Source: Rhodopirellula sp. (GTDB taxonomy: Bacteria; Planctomycetota; Planctomycetia; Pirellulales; Thermoguttaceae). Taken from it: a stretch of 53,623 bases of DNA. Positions 33,338-41,973 of this stretch are shown here, one piece after another; position 1 is the stretch's first letter; every line of letters starts with the position of its first letter. The DNA is taken from positions 1-53,623 of the forward strand of contig JAAYEH010000157.1 in assembly GCA_012728855.1 (NCBI GenBank). Reading direction: 5' to 3'. The notes under the pieces are model-generated. The model was not told the DNA's origin, did not search any database, and saw nothing but the letters and a program-made list of their open reading frames with translations. The position numbers were made by a program, and so were the translations under genes.

Positions 33338-35506
33338 TCAGCGGGCCGATTTCAACCGGCAAGTGGCCTCGGCCATCGCTCGGCGGACCCGATCGGGATC
33401 GCCGGGCCGCTGCCGAAACGTGTACTGGAACCAGCGGCCGGAGATCGACTCGTAATGCTCGGCCCGCACCCGCCTCGCCTCATCCAGGGCGGCGGCCAGT
33501 TTGCCGCCGGGCGCCGGTTGCTTGAGCCTCGCCTCGGCCGCCGCAATTGCGCGGTCCAGGGCCTGAAGATATCGCACGTCGTCGATGCCGTCGCGGAATG
33601 CCTCCCAGCGGAGCGTAGGAATCGGTTGGCCGGCGGCGTCGGGATAGGCCATGGCATGGGCTGGCGTGGTATAGAGCCGGTCGTCGGGAAAGTCCTGGTA
33701 GGCCCACGGCGCGCTGCCCTGGTAGCCGCAGGCCGTGTTGTAGAGGCCCGACATCAGCCGATAGTAGAGCGGAAAGGCCGGCGAGGCGGCCCAGTACGAC
33801 ACCGGCTGGAATCCCTTGGAACGCGCGTAGGCTACCTGCTCGTTGGCGGGCGAGTCGAAGACCTTGATGTTGTAAACCGGATGGGAAACGGCATCCCGCA
33901 AGGATTCCTGGGCGGCCCGACTGTTGATCGCCGCCATCATCGGCAGGCCCAGCTTCTGCCGCCGTGCCGATTCCTTCAAGCAGCGCTCGACCTGCTCCGG
34001 CGTGCGGGGCTCGTCGACCCCGTAGTACAAGAGCCCGTCAAACCCCAGTTCCTTGGCCCGGCGGATCTGTTCGGAGGCGTCGCCTCCCGGCCAGGCCATG
34101 ATGCACGGCGCCCGCGTCATGCCCGCACGGGCCGCCGCCTGGAGCGTTTCGAATCCGCCGTAGAGCGTGGTGCTGTTCAGCCCGTGACGGACCTGGTCGG
34201 CCAGTTCCGCCGCAAACCGCTCCGGCGAGACGTAGCTGGGGCGATCCTGCTTGACCGGCTGGCTGGGATAGTAGATCGAGTAGTAACCCTCGACCGGCCG
34301 CAGATCGAGATCGAGCACCTCCAACTCCACGGGCAGTTCCGCACAAACCTCCGCGTCTTCGCCGGTGAGTCGGAGCCGTCCTTTCCAAATGCCCGGTTTC
34401 GACCTCGGCGGTACATGCACCGTGATCCAGAACTGCCGAGCCTCGTGGGCGGGAATCCCTGCCACACACGCGCCGCCACCGTAACCGCCTTGCGTTCCCT
34501 TCGGCGGCAGCGCGGTCCGGTCGTCGCGGAGCAGTAAGTCCGGAAAATCCTCGACGGCGGTGCGCGTGGCCGGCATCACCAGGTTCCGCTGCCGCAGATG
34601 TACGACCCGCAGATCGATCGCGTCGCCGGCGAGCCGCGCGCCCTCGGGGCCGTCGAACTGCTCCAACTCGGCCTTCAGCGCCGCGATCGGCCGCAAGGCC
34701 CGGACGGCGAAGCTTCCGCTCACATACTGGCCCGCCGACCCCCAGAGGCTAAGAGGCCCTAGCAAAACGGGGACAGGCACCTCACCAGGACGCCGGTTCT
34801 GCGTATCTGTACCAATAATTCGTTCGGAGCCAGTCCCCGTTTTGTCAGGGCCTCTTAGCGGCTCGATGAGATCTTCGCGCCGGGGGAGCCAATCGTAGCG
34901 GACCTCTTCATAGGTACGCACGGCGCCGGTCACGAACCCTCGCGGTCCGGCGGGTTCGGCGAGGTAGCCGTCGTCGCGATAGGCGCGGAGTCCGCGGAGT
35001 CGCGGCTCCGCCAGCGGCGGAGGCAGTTTCGCCGATTCGGGGCGCAACTCGGCGTCGAGCGTGAAGAGCACTGCGTCGAGCATGCCGCCTTCGACGGTGA
35101 CGTCGACGTGGTGGAAAGCGTTTTCCACGTCCAGGCTGCCGAGGTGGCGCCAAACGTACTTCCCGCCGCCCGGTCCGCCGCGAGGATCGCCGAGCGGTCG
35201 TTCGTCGACGGTCAAGCCGATCTTGCCATAGCCGCCGTACTGCCGAACCCAGGCGTGGTACTTGCCGGTCGTGGGAAACTCGGCGACCCAGGTCAGCCCG
35301 TGCGTGCCGCCGCTACACGTCCAAGCCGAACCGGCGCCCGAAGGCGACGTGCCTCCATAGTCGCTGCTGTTGCGATAGAAGCCCCAGGCCGGCAAGAGGC
35401 GGTCGCCGGTGGTCCAGAAGGTGCTTTCGGCGGCATTGGAGGGTTCCGCGACGCCGCCGGCGAGAAAGACAACCGCAGCAAGCGATATGAGATGCATTAC
35501 TGACAC
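33338..35506 (-). CDS. exported DUF4091-type protein carrying an in-frame repeat insertion
   Basis: This 722-residue protein starts at GTG 35506 with AGAGG nine bases upstream. A signal peptide covers residues 1-25 (VVFLAGGVAEPSNA). The N-terminal domain (GLTWVAEFPTTGKYHAWVRQ) looks like a CBM-type beta-sandwich. The later TIM-barrel part (TTLYGGFETLQAAARAGMTR, FDGLLYYGVDEPRTPEQVER) and the C-terminal PTLRWEAFRDGIDDVRYLQA identify DUF4091, a glycoside-hydrolase-like family. Residues 217-252 (RGPDKTGTGSERIIGTDTQN and onward) come from a hairpin repeat inserted in frame, next to the linker SLWGSAGQYVSGSFAVRAL. The barrel is intact, so the protein may still fold, with a 36-residue loop. Confidence 0.85.
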   Translation of the reverse strand: MSVMHLISLAAVVFLAGGVAEPSNAAESTFWTTGDRLLPAWGFYRNSSDYGGTSPSGAGSAWTCSGGTHGLTWVAEFPTTGKYHAWVRQYGGYGKIGLTVDERPLGDPRGGPGGGKYVWRHLGSLDVENAFHHVDVTVEGGMLDAVLFTLDAELRPESAKLPPPLAEPRLRGLRAYRDDGYLAEPAGPRGFVTGAVRTYEEVRYDWLPRREDLIEPLRGPDKTGTGSERIIGTDTQNRRPGEVPVPVLLGPLSLWGSAGQYVSGSFAVRALRPIAALKAELEQFDGPEGARLAGDAIDLRVVHLRQRNLVMPATRTAVEDFPDLLLRDDRTALPPKGTQGGYGGGACVAGIPAHEARQFWITVHVPPRSKPGIWKGRLRLTGEDAEVCAELPVELEVLDLDLRPVEGYYSIYYPSQPVKQDRPSYVSPERFAAELADQVRHGLNSTTLYGGFETLQAAARAGMTRAPCIMAWPGGDASEQIRRAKELGFDGLLYYGVDEPRTPEQVERCLKESARRQKLGLPMMAAINSRAAQESLRDAVSHPVYNIKVFDSPANEQVAYARSKGFQPVSYWAASPAFPLYYRLMSGLYNTACGYQGSAPWAYQDFPDDRLYTTPAHAMAYPDAAGQPIPTLRWEAFRDGIDDVRYLQALDRAIAAAEARLKQPAPGGKLAAALDEARRVRAEHYESISGRWFQYTFRQRPGDPDRVRRAMAEATCRLKSAR
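34750..34857. repeat. REPIN-like hairpin element, copy D, inside a coding sequence
   Basis: The 108-bp element runs TAAGAGGCCCTAGCAAAACG...CGTTTTGTCAGGGCCTCTTA with 20-bp arms that mismatch at two positions. The inner arms are GGGGACAGGCACC and GGAGCCAGTCCCC. It lies within the DUF4091 gene with a length of exactly 36 codons and no stop in the coding frame. Confidence 0.88.
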
Positions 35507-35536
35507 GGTGTTTACCTCTTGGCCGTCGTGAGTATT

Positions 35537-36775
35537 TCATTCCGTCAACATCGCCGTCATGCGGCGGCGGAGGTCGCGGAGTTCGTCCGCCTGCCGATCG
35601 CTGAAGTGCCCTTGGCGCTGGCCATAGGTATCCATCCAGGTAATCAGCCGTGCATGATCGTCCCGGGAGAGCGTTACGTCGTAGTGGCCGGCCTCGAGGA
35701 ATTTCCAGAGCGGATTGGCGCGAGCCGCCGACGCGCCGACGAGGGAACGCCCCTGGCGATAACGCGTGGTAACGTGAGTTCTGAGGCTTGGGTCGCCGTA
35801 GTCGGCCAGCGTGGTGTACGACTTTTCCGCCGTGAGGTCAAAATCGGCGCCCTCGGCCGCCGGTTGGTGGCAGCCGACACATTGGCGCTCCAGCACGGGC
35901 TGCACGAGTGAAGCGTAGTCCAAAGGCCAGGAGCCTTGCGGGCCGGGGGTGATCTTCGAAGGCTCGCGGTGTACGGCGATCGGATCCGAGCGCGGCGGGG
36001 CCTCGTCGCGTTGCTCGTGGCAACCGATGCAGGTGAGGGATTCCCCCGGCTGTAGGTACACAGCCGAGCGCATCGTCTGCACGGCCATGCCGTCGGCGTC
36101 GAGCGCCTGGAAGAAAAGCGTCACGCCCGATGGAACTCGAAACCAGGCGGAGGTGCTGTTGCTGCTTTGTCTTGCCGGTTTGCCCAGGGCCACGTTTTCG
36201 TTGCCGCCGTCGGTAAAGATCTCGACCTCGTCCAGATGCAGGTAATTCTTGGCGGGCAGTTGGATCCGGACGAAACGACCGGCAGTGCCCAAAGACGCCC
36301 GCAGCGGCTTTCCGTCGTTGTGGCCGTAGAAGACACTGCCGTCGTGTTGATAAACCTGCCGGAAGTCTTTGCCGTCGTCGGAGACGAGAACCGTCAGACG
36401 CGAGGCACGATCGGCCACGGAGTCGCAGCGGTTGAAGATCAGTGCGTGGTCCAGGTCGCATCGCTGTCCCAAATCGACCTGCCACCACGGTCTGTTTTCC
36501 GCGTCGGTATGGAAGCCCCACTTTCCGTCCTTGATACCGTCGCACGCCCCGGCGGCGTCCTCTTCCGGGGAAACCTGCTTCCCATGCCGGGAATGCAGGG
36601 GTTCGGCGTGGCGAACCGTGCTTTGAAGTAACCAGTCGTTTTCGATCTCGGCAGGGGAGATTCCGGCAACGCCCGCCGACCGCTGAGATACCGGGTCGCC
36701 AGCCAGCACCAGCGATGAAGCAAACACGAGAGGAACAACCGCGGCGATCTGACGGGGGCAGGAAAGGCTTCGCAT
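35537..36775 (-). CDS. exported discoidin / hydrazine-synthase-alpha-like c-type cytochrome chimera
   Basis: This 412-residue protein was read from ATG 36775, with GAGGGAG six bases upstream. Signal peptide about residues 1-25 (AVVPLVFASSLVLAG). Residues 55-200 form a discoidin (F5/8 type C) domain: RPWWQVDLGQRCDLDHALIF and GRFVRIQLPAKNYLHLDEVE. A second discoidin start, NVALGKPARQSSNSTSAW, then breaks into FRVPSGVTLFFQALDADGMA and VQTMRSAVYLQPGESLTCIG, the middle domain of hydrazine-synthase-alpha-like proteins. Two heme sites follow (CIGCHEQ and CVGCHQP). The large N-terminal propeller of full HZS-alpha homologues is missing. It therefore looks like a fusion of unrelated genes, possibly by deletion, yet the frame is open. 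Confidence 0.85.
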   Translation of the reverse strand: MRSLSCPRQIAAVVPLVFASSLVLAGDPVSQRSAGVAGISPAEIENDWLLQSTVRHAEPLHSRHGKQVSPEEDAAGACDGIKDGKWGFHTDAENRPWWQVDLGQRCDLDHALIFNRCDSVADRASRLTVLVSDDGKDFRQVYQHDGSVFYGHNDGKPLRASLGTAGRFVRIQLPAKNYLHLDEVEIFTDGGNENVALGKPARQSSNSTSAWFRVPSGVTLFFQALDADGMAVQTMRSAVYLQPGESLTCIGCHEQRDEAPPRSDPIAVHREPSKITPGPQGSWPLDYASLVQPVLERQCVGCHQPAAEGADFDLTAEKSYTTLADYGDPSLRTHVTTRYRQGRSLVGASAARANPLWKFLEAGHYDVTLSRDDHARLITWMDTYGQRQGHFSDRQADELRDLRRRMTAMLTE

Positions 36776-37123
36776 GGGCATCTCCCTCATGAGACGACAC
36801 GGCCAGTCAGCAACTCAGTGTAGCCTGGCCGAACATCGTCGGGTAGCCCCAAGGTTCACCCGTTCCTTGTCGGGTAAGGCATGGAACCGAAGCTCATCCG
36901 AATGAATCATGCGTGGCTCGCAATCCGACATGAACCGCCAAACACCGATAATGAAAGAGAGCGGCAATCGTCTCCTTCGATTCGCCCCCCCTTCTGTTTG
37001 CGGACTTCTGAACGATCCGCAAAGCCCAACTTAAACCCCTCGTTTGGTGGATAAGGTACAGGGGTTCCGGTTCTTGACTTCGACGCTTCGTTCTGACAAC
37101 AATGGGAGAACCCCACCTGGTAC
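36776..37123. other. intergenic region upstream of the giant DUF6259 gene
   Basis: No supported gene. It holds the divergent promoters of the chimera and DUF6259 genes and leads into the TCAGGCTTT-type hairpin at 37124. Confidence 0.4.
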
Positions 37124-37173
37124 GTCAGGCTTTTTGGTCTGACTCTGCTTTAGCGTCAGGCTGCAAAGCCTGA
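37124..37173. repeat. TCAGGCTTT-type hairpin
   Basis: GTCAGGCTTT at the left end pairs with AAAGCCTGAC at the right end, and each arm is itself a GTCAGGC...GTCTGAC or GTCAGGC...GCCTGAC mini-hairpin. The same motif recurs at 40957-41021. It lies 41 bp before the start of the DUF6259 gene. Confidence 0.6.
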
Positions 37174-37214
37174 CGGGCCGCATTCCGCCTCCCGCCGTGC
37201 CGTATCGGAATCTC

Positions 37215-40200
37215 ATGCCCAGAGTGATGTACGTTAGTTTGGCCTTATGGGCAATTCTCCTGCCTCGGACTTTCGCGGCGGACCTCGACGATTTCCATTG
37301 GCAGGAGCCTTTCGAGGATGCCGAGGCCTGGTCCGCCCATCCCGAATGGCTCAGCGATCCGTCGCCGACCGCCTCGGTATTCTGCGACGGCCAGACGGCC
37401 CGCTTTCAAGTCGACGAACCCGAGCGCGCCATGAAATGGAGCCGGGACGTTCCGGCAATTCTGCTCGACGAGTTGCCCTATATCGCCGTTCGCTACCGCG
37501 CGGAGAACCTGGATACCAGCTCGACTGATTATCTCGTGTATCTGGACGATCACCACAACGAACAACTCAACGCGCTGCGGCTCTGCGACGCGACCAGCGA
37601 CGGAGAGTGGCACATCGCGGTCGTCGAGACCGACTCGCTTGTCCACTCCGGCGCCGTCCACGCCTTGGCCGTTCAGGTCCGATCGGGCAAGCAGGGCATG
37701 GCCAGGCTTTGGTTGGACTTCATCCATTTCACGGACGTGGTCCCAAGTGGCGGAAAGCGTGTCGTATCGAAGGCGCCGCCCGCTGCCCAGCCCGAGTGGA
37801 CCGCCCCGCTACTCGGATCGCATTGGGTGGCGCAGCCCGACTGGCTCGGCAACCCGGCGGCGGCCGATCAGGTCGAGATCGAACAGCGCGAGGGGACAAC
37901 GGTTTTCCGCGTCGGCCAGGCGGATCGCGGGATGAAGTGGTCGTGGAGTCTTCCCGAACCGGCTGGTGTGGAGCGACGCCGCTATGTCAGTTTTCGTTAT
38001 CGAGCCAACGGCGTCAGTGCCTGCGGCGACTACGCCCTGGCGGCGACGGGCAAACCGCAAAACGACAACCCGGGCTACATCGCTCTTATCCACTCGCCGC
38101 AACTGATTTGTGACGGCCGCTGGCATACGGCGAATCTGGATCTTCGAAAAGCGGCCGCCGCCGTGCCGAGGGCCGATGGCCTTGCCCTTCAAGTTCAAGC
38201 CGATCTGCCCGGCGCCGCGCTGGAGGTGGCCGAGATCCGCTTTTCCGACAGCAGGCGGCCCTCCCCGCTCAGCGATGCCTTCGACTGGCGGACGGGAGCG
38301 TCGTGGGATGGTTTTCGCCGGGTGGAACTGACCCCGCTGGCGTCGGGCCGAAGTTCTGACTGGCTTCGGCATCTGCGGATTTCGGACTGGTTCGAAGACG
38401 CCGAGGCAACGGTCGAAAGGGTGCCGTTCAGGCTGGTTGGCGGCGAAGAAAACCTGGCGACCACCGGTGTTCGAGAGAAGGGCGAGCTGCGCATCCCGAT
38501 TGACGCCAGTGCAAGCGAGGTCTACCTGGTGCTGCTGGCCGCCATGATCGGTGACGAAGAGCCGGTCTACGGTGAGGGCAAACTTACGGCGATCCGCGAC
38601 GTCGACCGCTTCCGGCTGCGGCTGGAGTACGCCGACGGCGCGGTGGACGAATGCCTTCCGATCAACGTGGCAAACGAGCGTTTCGCCGTTGCCGAAGCCG
38701 CACAGGTGCTGCTGGCCGCGGCCGATCCGACCCAAGAGATCACCGCTTTGGTGCTCTGCGATCGGAGCAAACAGGCCGGATTCGCTGTGGCGGCTGTCAC
38801 CTTGCGAAATGAAGGGCCGCGGCTGCACCCTGAGGCGCTGGAGGAGACTGCCGCGATGCAAGTGAAGGCCGCGCCGGTCGGCGACGGGGCTCGGATGGAG
38901 ATTGAGTTCGCCGGGGAGCAGTCGCCGATGATCGAGCGACTGCTGGACCGTCGGACGAATTGGAACCTGCTCTCGCAGCCGTCGCCGCTGGTGCAGTTGA
39001 CCGTCGACGGCAAGCCGGTCGCCGTGGATGAGTTGCCGACGACCGACGAGGAGCAACTCCCTCCCGATTGGCAATGGCGCCGGATCCTGTCCGCTGCCGC
39101 ACTTCGGCTCGGCATTCGAACGAGCCTTGACGCAGTGGACGGCCTCAAGCTTTCGGCATGCGTCCGAAACGTCGGCGATCAAACCCACAACGTCGCCCTT
39201 GTCGCGCCGGCGTTTGGGCCTTACCGGCTGAGCGAGTCGCCGGAAGACAGTTTTTATCTGTATCCGAAGCGGGGCGCCGTGTTGGACAACCGGCCATGCT
39301 CCTACCGCGAACGGTACAGCGGGCTTTTTCCGGTGCAGTTTATCGACACATTCAGCCCGCTGGAGGGCCGCGGCCTCGTGCTGCGAACCGAAGACACCAC
39401 CTGCCTGCGGCGGCACTATCGACTCGACAAGAATGCCGACGGCCTGACGCTCGCGGTCGAGTACCCGGAGCAGGCTCTGCCGCCCGGCGCCGTTCTGACC
39501 TCGGCGCCCGCCACGTTGACCCTTACCGACGGCGATTGGCGCCGCGGCTTGGAAGCCTACCGCGGTTGGGCCGAAAGCTGGCGAAAGCCGATTTCGCCGC
39601 GCAAGCCGTGGTTTCGAGAGGTATTCAATTTCCGGCAGCGATTTCTGTGGGCGATGGAGCCGCTTTACGATCCGCAGTCGGGCGCCGTCGATTTGAAATC
39701 GGCCGTGGCCGAAGCGAGGCGTGAATTCGGCGGTATCGATTACCTTCATCTTTTCGATTGGGGCGTCTGCGGGCAGTATGGCCGGATTTACGGGCGGACC
39801 GGCGACTACTCGCCCTACGAGTATCTCAAGGGGGGCCGCGAAGCGTTGCACAGCGCCATCGCCGAAGTGCAAGCGGACGGGGCGCCGGTGGGGCTGTACA
39901 TCGAAGGCTACCTGCTCCAGGAGCGGGGCAAACTCGGCGGCCAATCCGGGGCACAGTGGCAACTGATCGGCCGCGACGGCAAACCCCGCTGGTGGCCCGA
40001 CAGCACCGAGATGTTCGTCTGCCCGGCCGTCGAGCCGTGGCGCGAGATCCAGGCCTCGACCTACGAGACGAAAGTCGCGGAACTCGGCGTCGACGGCATG
40101 TATATCGACCAGTTCGGGTTCAGCCACGACAAGGATTGCTGGTCGGCCGAGCACGGTCACGAGAGTCCCAGCGACGGTGTCGTCAGCGAACGCGACACCA

Positions 40201-40841
40201 CCCGCCTGATTCGCGAGCGAATCGCGGCGGTGAAGCCGAACGTCGCACTCTATACGGAGGAGTCGCCGGTCGATGTAACCACCCAATACCAGGACGGCAG
40301 CTTCAGCTATGCGATGGCGACCGCGCAGAGAACGTCAACGCGCGTTCCGCTCAATCTCCTCCGCTTCGCGCTGCCGGACTTCAAGACGATCGAGATTCTC
40401 TATTGCGACAAGCCGACCGGGAGTTGGGCGACGGGCGTGAAATGGGTCTTCTTCAACGGCGAAGCGATCTGGCTGGAAGGGCCGGCTAAGGAGTGGTTTG
40501 AACCGGAAACGCGGGCGGCGATCCGCAAGTGCTACGCCATTCTGCACAAACACCGCGATGCCTTTACCACGCTGAAGCCGACGCCGCTGACGCCGACTCT
40601 GTTGGGCGGAGTTTTTGCCAATGCGTTCCCTGTTCCCGGCAAGACGGTTTACACGCTCTATAACACCCGCCACCGCACCGTCCGCGGCGAGATGCTGCGA
40701 ATTCCCGCGGCTGAGGGCAGCGCGATCGACGATGAGTGGTACGGCAAGCCGGCGGAGTTTCGCCGCGACGGAGCGGAGATTGCGATTCACCTGGAAATCG
40801 GTCCCCACGATGTCGGTTGCGTGGTGGTCCGCCGGCCCTGA
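37215..40841 (+). CDS. very large exported DUF6259 glycoside-hydrolase-like protein
   Basis: This 1208-residue protein was read from ATG 37215 (37197 is an in-frame alternative). Signal peptide at residues 1-21 (MYVSLALWAILLPRTFAA). Two homologous beta-sandwich modules come first, at about 25-175 and 200-345: compare AMKWSRDVPAIL with GMKWSWSLPEPA, YIAVRYRAENL with YVSFRYRANGV and SDGEWHIAVVE with CDGRWHTANLD. A third beta region follows, then the DUF6259 TIM barrel with FDWGVCGQYGRIYGRTGDYS, APVGLYIEGYLLQERGKLGG, GVDGMYIDQFGFSHD and ALYTEESPVDVTTQY. Candidate catalytic acids are in IEGYL, YIDQF and TEES. The C-terminus is a small beta domain. It is likely to be an envelope or extracellular glycosidase of unknown substrate. 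Confidence 0.85.
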   Translation: MPRVMYVSLALWAILLPRTFAADLDDFHWQEPFEDAEAWSAHPEWLSDPSPTASVFCDGQTARFQVDEPERAMKWSRDVPAILLDELPYIAVRYRAENLDTSSTDYLVYLDDHHNEQLNALRLCDATSDGEWHIAVVETDSLVHSGAVHALAVQVRSGKQGMARLWLDFIHFTDVVPSGGKRVVSKAPPAAQPEWTAPLLGSHWVAQPDWLGNPAAADQVEIEQREGTTVFRVGQADRGMKWSWSLPEPAGVERRRYVSFRYRANGVSACGDYALAATGKPQNDNPGYIALIHSPQLICDGRWHTANLDLRKAAAAVPRADGLALQVQADLPGAALEVAEIRFSDSRRPSPLSDAFDWRTGASWDGFRRVELTPLASGRSSDWLRHLRISDWFEDAEATVERVPFRLVGGEENLATTGVREKGELRIPIDASASEVYLVLLAAMIGDEEPVYGEGKLTAIRDVDRFRLRLEYADGAVDECLPINVANERFAVAEAAQVLLAAADPTQEITALVLCDRSKQAGFAVAAVTLRNEGPRLHPEALEETAAMQVKAAPVGDGARMEIEFAGEQSPMIERLLDRRTNWNLLSQPSPLVQLTVDGKPVAVDELPTTDEEQLPPDWQWRRILSAAALRLGIRTSLDAVDGLKLSACVRNVGDQTHNVALVAPAFGPYRLSESPEDSFYLYPKRGAVLDNRPCSYRERYSGLFPVQFIDTFSPLEGRGLVLRTEDTTCLRRHYRLDKNADGLTLAVEYPEQALPPGAVLTSAPATLTLTDGDWRRGLEAYRGWAESWRKPISPRKPWFREVFNFRQRFLWAMEPLYDPQSGAVDLKSAVAEARREFGGIDYLHLFDWGVCGQYGRIYGRTGDYSPYEYLKGGREALHSAIAEVQADGAPVGLYIEGYLLQERGKLGGQSGAQWQLIGRDGKPRWWPDSTEMFVCPAVEPWREIQASTYETKVAELGVDGMYIDQFGFSHDKDCWSAEHGHESPSDGVVSERDTTRLIRERIAAVKPNVALYTEESPVDVTTQYQDGSFSYAMATAQRTSTRVPLNLLRFALPDFKTIEILYCDKPTGSWATGVKWVFFNGEAIWLEGPAKEWFEPETRAAIRKCYAILHKHRDAFTTLKPTPLTPTLLGGVFANAFPVPGKTVYTLYNTRHRTVRGEMLRIPAAEGSAIDDEWYGKPAEFRRDGAEIAIHLEIGPHDVGCVVVRRP

Positions 40842-40851
40842 CCGCGCCAGT

Positions 40852-40955
40852 AAGAGGCTTTCCGGAAACGGGGACTGGCGCCCGGATGCTGTCTGCTGGA
40901 GACGAAAATCATTCAAGATGTAGGGTGCCTGTTCCCATTTCCGGATAGCCACTAA
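40852..40955. repeat. REPIN-like hairpin element, copy E
   Basis: Arms AAGAGGCTTTCCGGAAAC and TTTCCGGATAGCCACTAAG pair imperfectly. The inner arms are GGGGACTGGCGCC and GGTGCCTGTTCCC. It begins about ten bases past the DUF6259 stop codon, in the position of a terminator. Confidence 0.7.
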
Positions 40956-40956
40956 G

Positions 40957-41021
40957 AAAGTACGTCAGGCTTTCCAGCCTGACATGGTGTTGCGGTCAGG
41001 CCGGAAAGCCTGACGTACTTT
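40957..41021. repeat. TCAGGCTTT-type hairpin with 27-bp arms
   Basis: AAAGTACGTCAGGCTTTCCA (then GCCTGAC) at 40957-40983 pairs with GTCAGGCCGGAAAGCCTGAC (then GTACTTT) at 40995-41021. It directly follows the hairpin copy E, and its right arm supplies the stop codon of the minus-strand gene at 40996. Confidence 0.75.
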
Positions 41022-41313
41022 GGTTCTGTTCCGAGTTGCCGTTCCAGAGACCCGACGCCTGGACGAGCACGTTGTGCCCGAAGTCGAATCCGGCTTCATT
41101 CAGAGCGGCTTCCACCGTCTTCTGCGACGGCGGCTGGGCGCCGCAGTAAACGAGCCCCCAGAAGACCGTCGGGCCGCCGTTCACGTGCCTCCCGGTGGCG
41201 ACCTGCACCACTTTCAGCGCCGGGTTCAGTCTCGCCAGCAGGTGCTGGATCGGGAAGAACTCGTGATCGTCTCGCACGGAAAACGCCTTGGGTAGTTCGA
41301 CCACGGTTTGCAT
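40996..41313 (-). CDS. small hypothetical protein ending inside a repeat hairpin
   Basis: This 105-residue protein was read from ATG 41313, which has GGAGAG eight bases upstream. It reads MQTVVELPKAFSVRDDHEFF, LLARLNPALKVVQVATGRHV and GPTVFWGLVYCGAQPPSQKT, with AALNEAGFDFGHNVLVQA at the end: a compact alpha/beta pattern without signal peptide or membrane helix. I do not recognise the family. The last nine or so residues (NQSTSGFPA) and the TGA stop come from the TCAGGCTTT-type hairpin, so the original C-terminus may be lost or extended. Confidence 0.65.
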   Translation of the reverse strand: MQTVVELPKAFSVRDDHEFFPIQHLLARLNPALKVVQVATGRHVNGGPTVFWGLVYCGAQPPSQKTVEAALNEAGFDFGHNVLVQASGLWNGNSEQNQSTSGFPA

Positions 41314-41522
41314 ATCGACTCTCTCCATAAAGCTGCACGACTCGTGCATGACATGGAACACCGCTTACACTTCGTCGAGGGACGCCCGAACCATACCAGA
41401 TTTGGCGAGCGGTCGCAAGCGGCGGCACGATCTTCGGTCTTTTTTGTCGCCGGGCGTGGGACGCGTCGATTTCGCGACAGTTTTTCACTTGCCGATCCTA
41501 ACGATCGCAAACGGTAAACGGA

Positions 41523-41609
41523 GTTGAAACGGGGACTGGCTCCGAGCGTGGTTTTGGCCAGGAACTGCCGAGAAAACGCCTGCCGCTCGGTGCCCGTCCC
41601 GTTTTCAAC
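41523..41609. repeat. REPIN-like hairpin element, copy F
   Basis: Arms GTTGAAACGGGGACTGGCTC and GGTGCCCGTCCCGTTTTCAAC enclose about 50 bp. The inner pair is the asymmetric GGGGACTGG and GGGACGGGC kind, a slight variant. It lies in a gene-poor 835-bp gap (41314-42148). Confidence 0.7.
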
Positions 41610-41721
41610 GGGCCATCGGTATATCGCATATCGCGTATATCGCGGTATATCGGGGTCAGGCTTTGAGCATTTCTACATCAAGACTTCCGGTTTTGTACGT
41701 TTGTGCTTGAGAAGCCATGAC

Positions 41722-41973
41722 TTACGATGCGACTCGTGGGCGATGCGGTTGCGATCGAGATGATATTCGATCAACCGGCAGTTCCGCGAGGATCTCCTGG
41801 ACCGAGCGAACTTCCTTGTAACGATAGGAGCCCAAATTCTTACGACGCTTCGGCCCCGGCGAGTATCCCGGCAACGTGGAAGGATCGACTGTCCACGCCA
41901 GCGTGTTCTTCTTCACCTCCAAGAGACAGCGGAAAGGGAAGTCGTCCAGAAGTCTTGCTGTAGAACTATTCAA
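41722..41973 (-). CDS. doubtful small hypothetical protein
   Basis: An 83-codon frame from a TTG start at 41973 reads LDDFPFRCLLEVKKNTLAWT, STLPGYSPGPKRRKNLG and EVRSVQEILAELPVDRISSR. It has no ribosome site and no known family. Basic and hydrophobic composition is protein-like, so it may be a fragment of a lost gene. The rest of the gap between the hairpin copy F and 42148 shows nothing I can name. Confidence 0.3.
   Translation of the reverse strand: MNSSTARLLDDFPFRCLLEVKKNTLAWTVDPSTLPGYSPGPKRRKNLGSYRYKEVRSVQEILAELPVDRISSRSQPHRPRVAS

Noticed and set aside
37809..40286. An 825-codon minus-strand open frame opposite the DUF6259 gene
   Set aside because: High G+C codon usage leaves the opposite strand open; it has no domain pattern or ribosome site.
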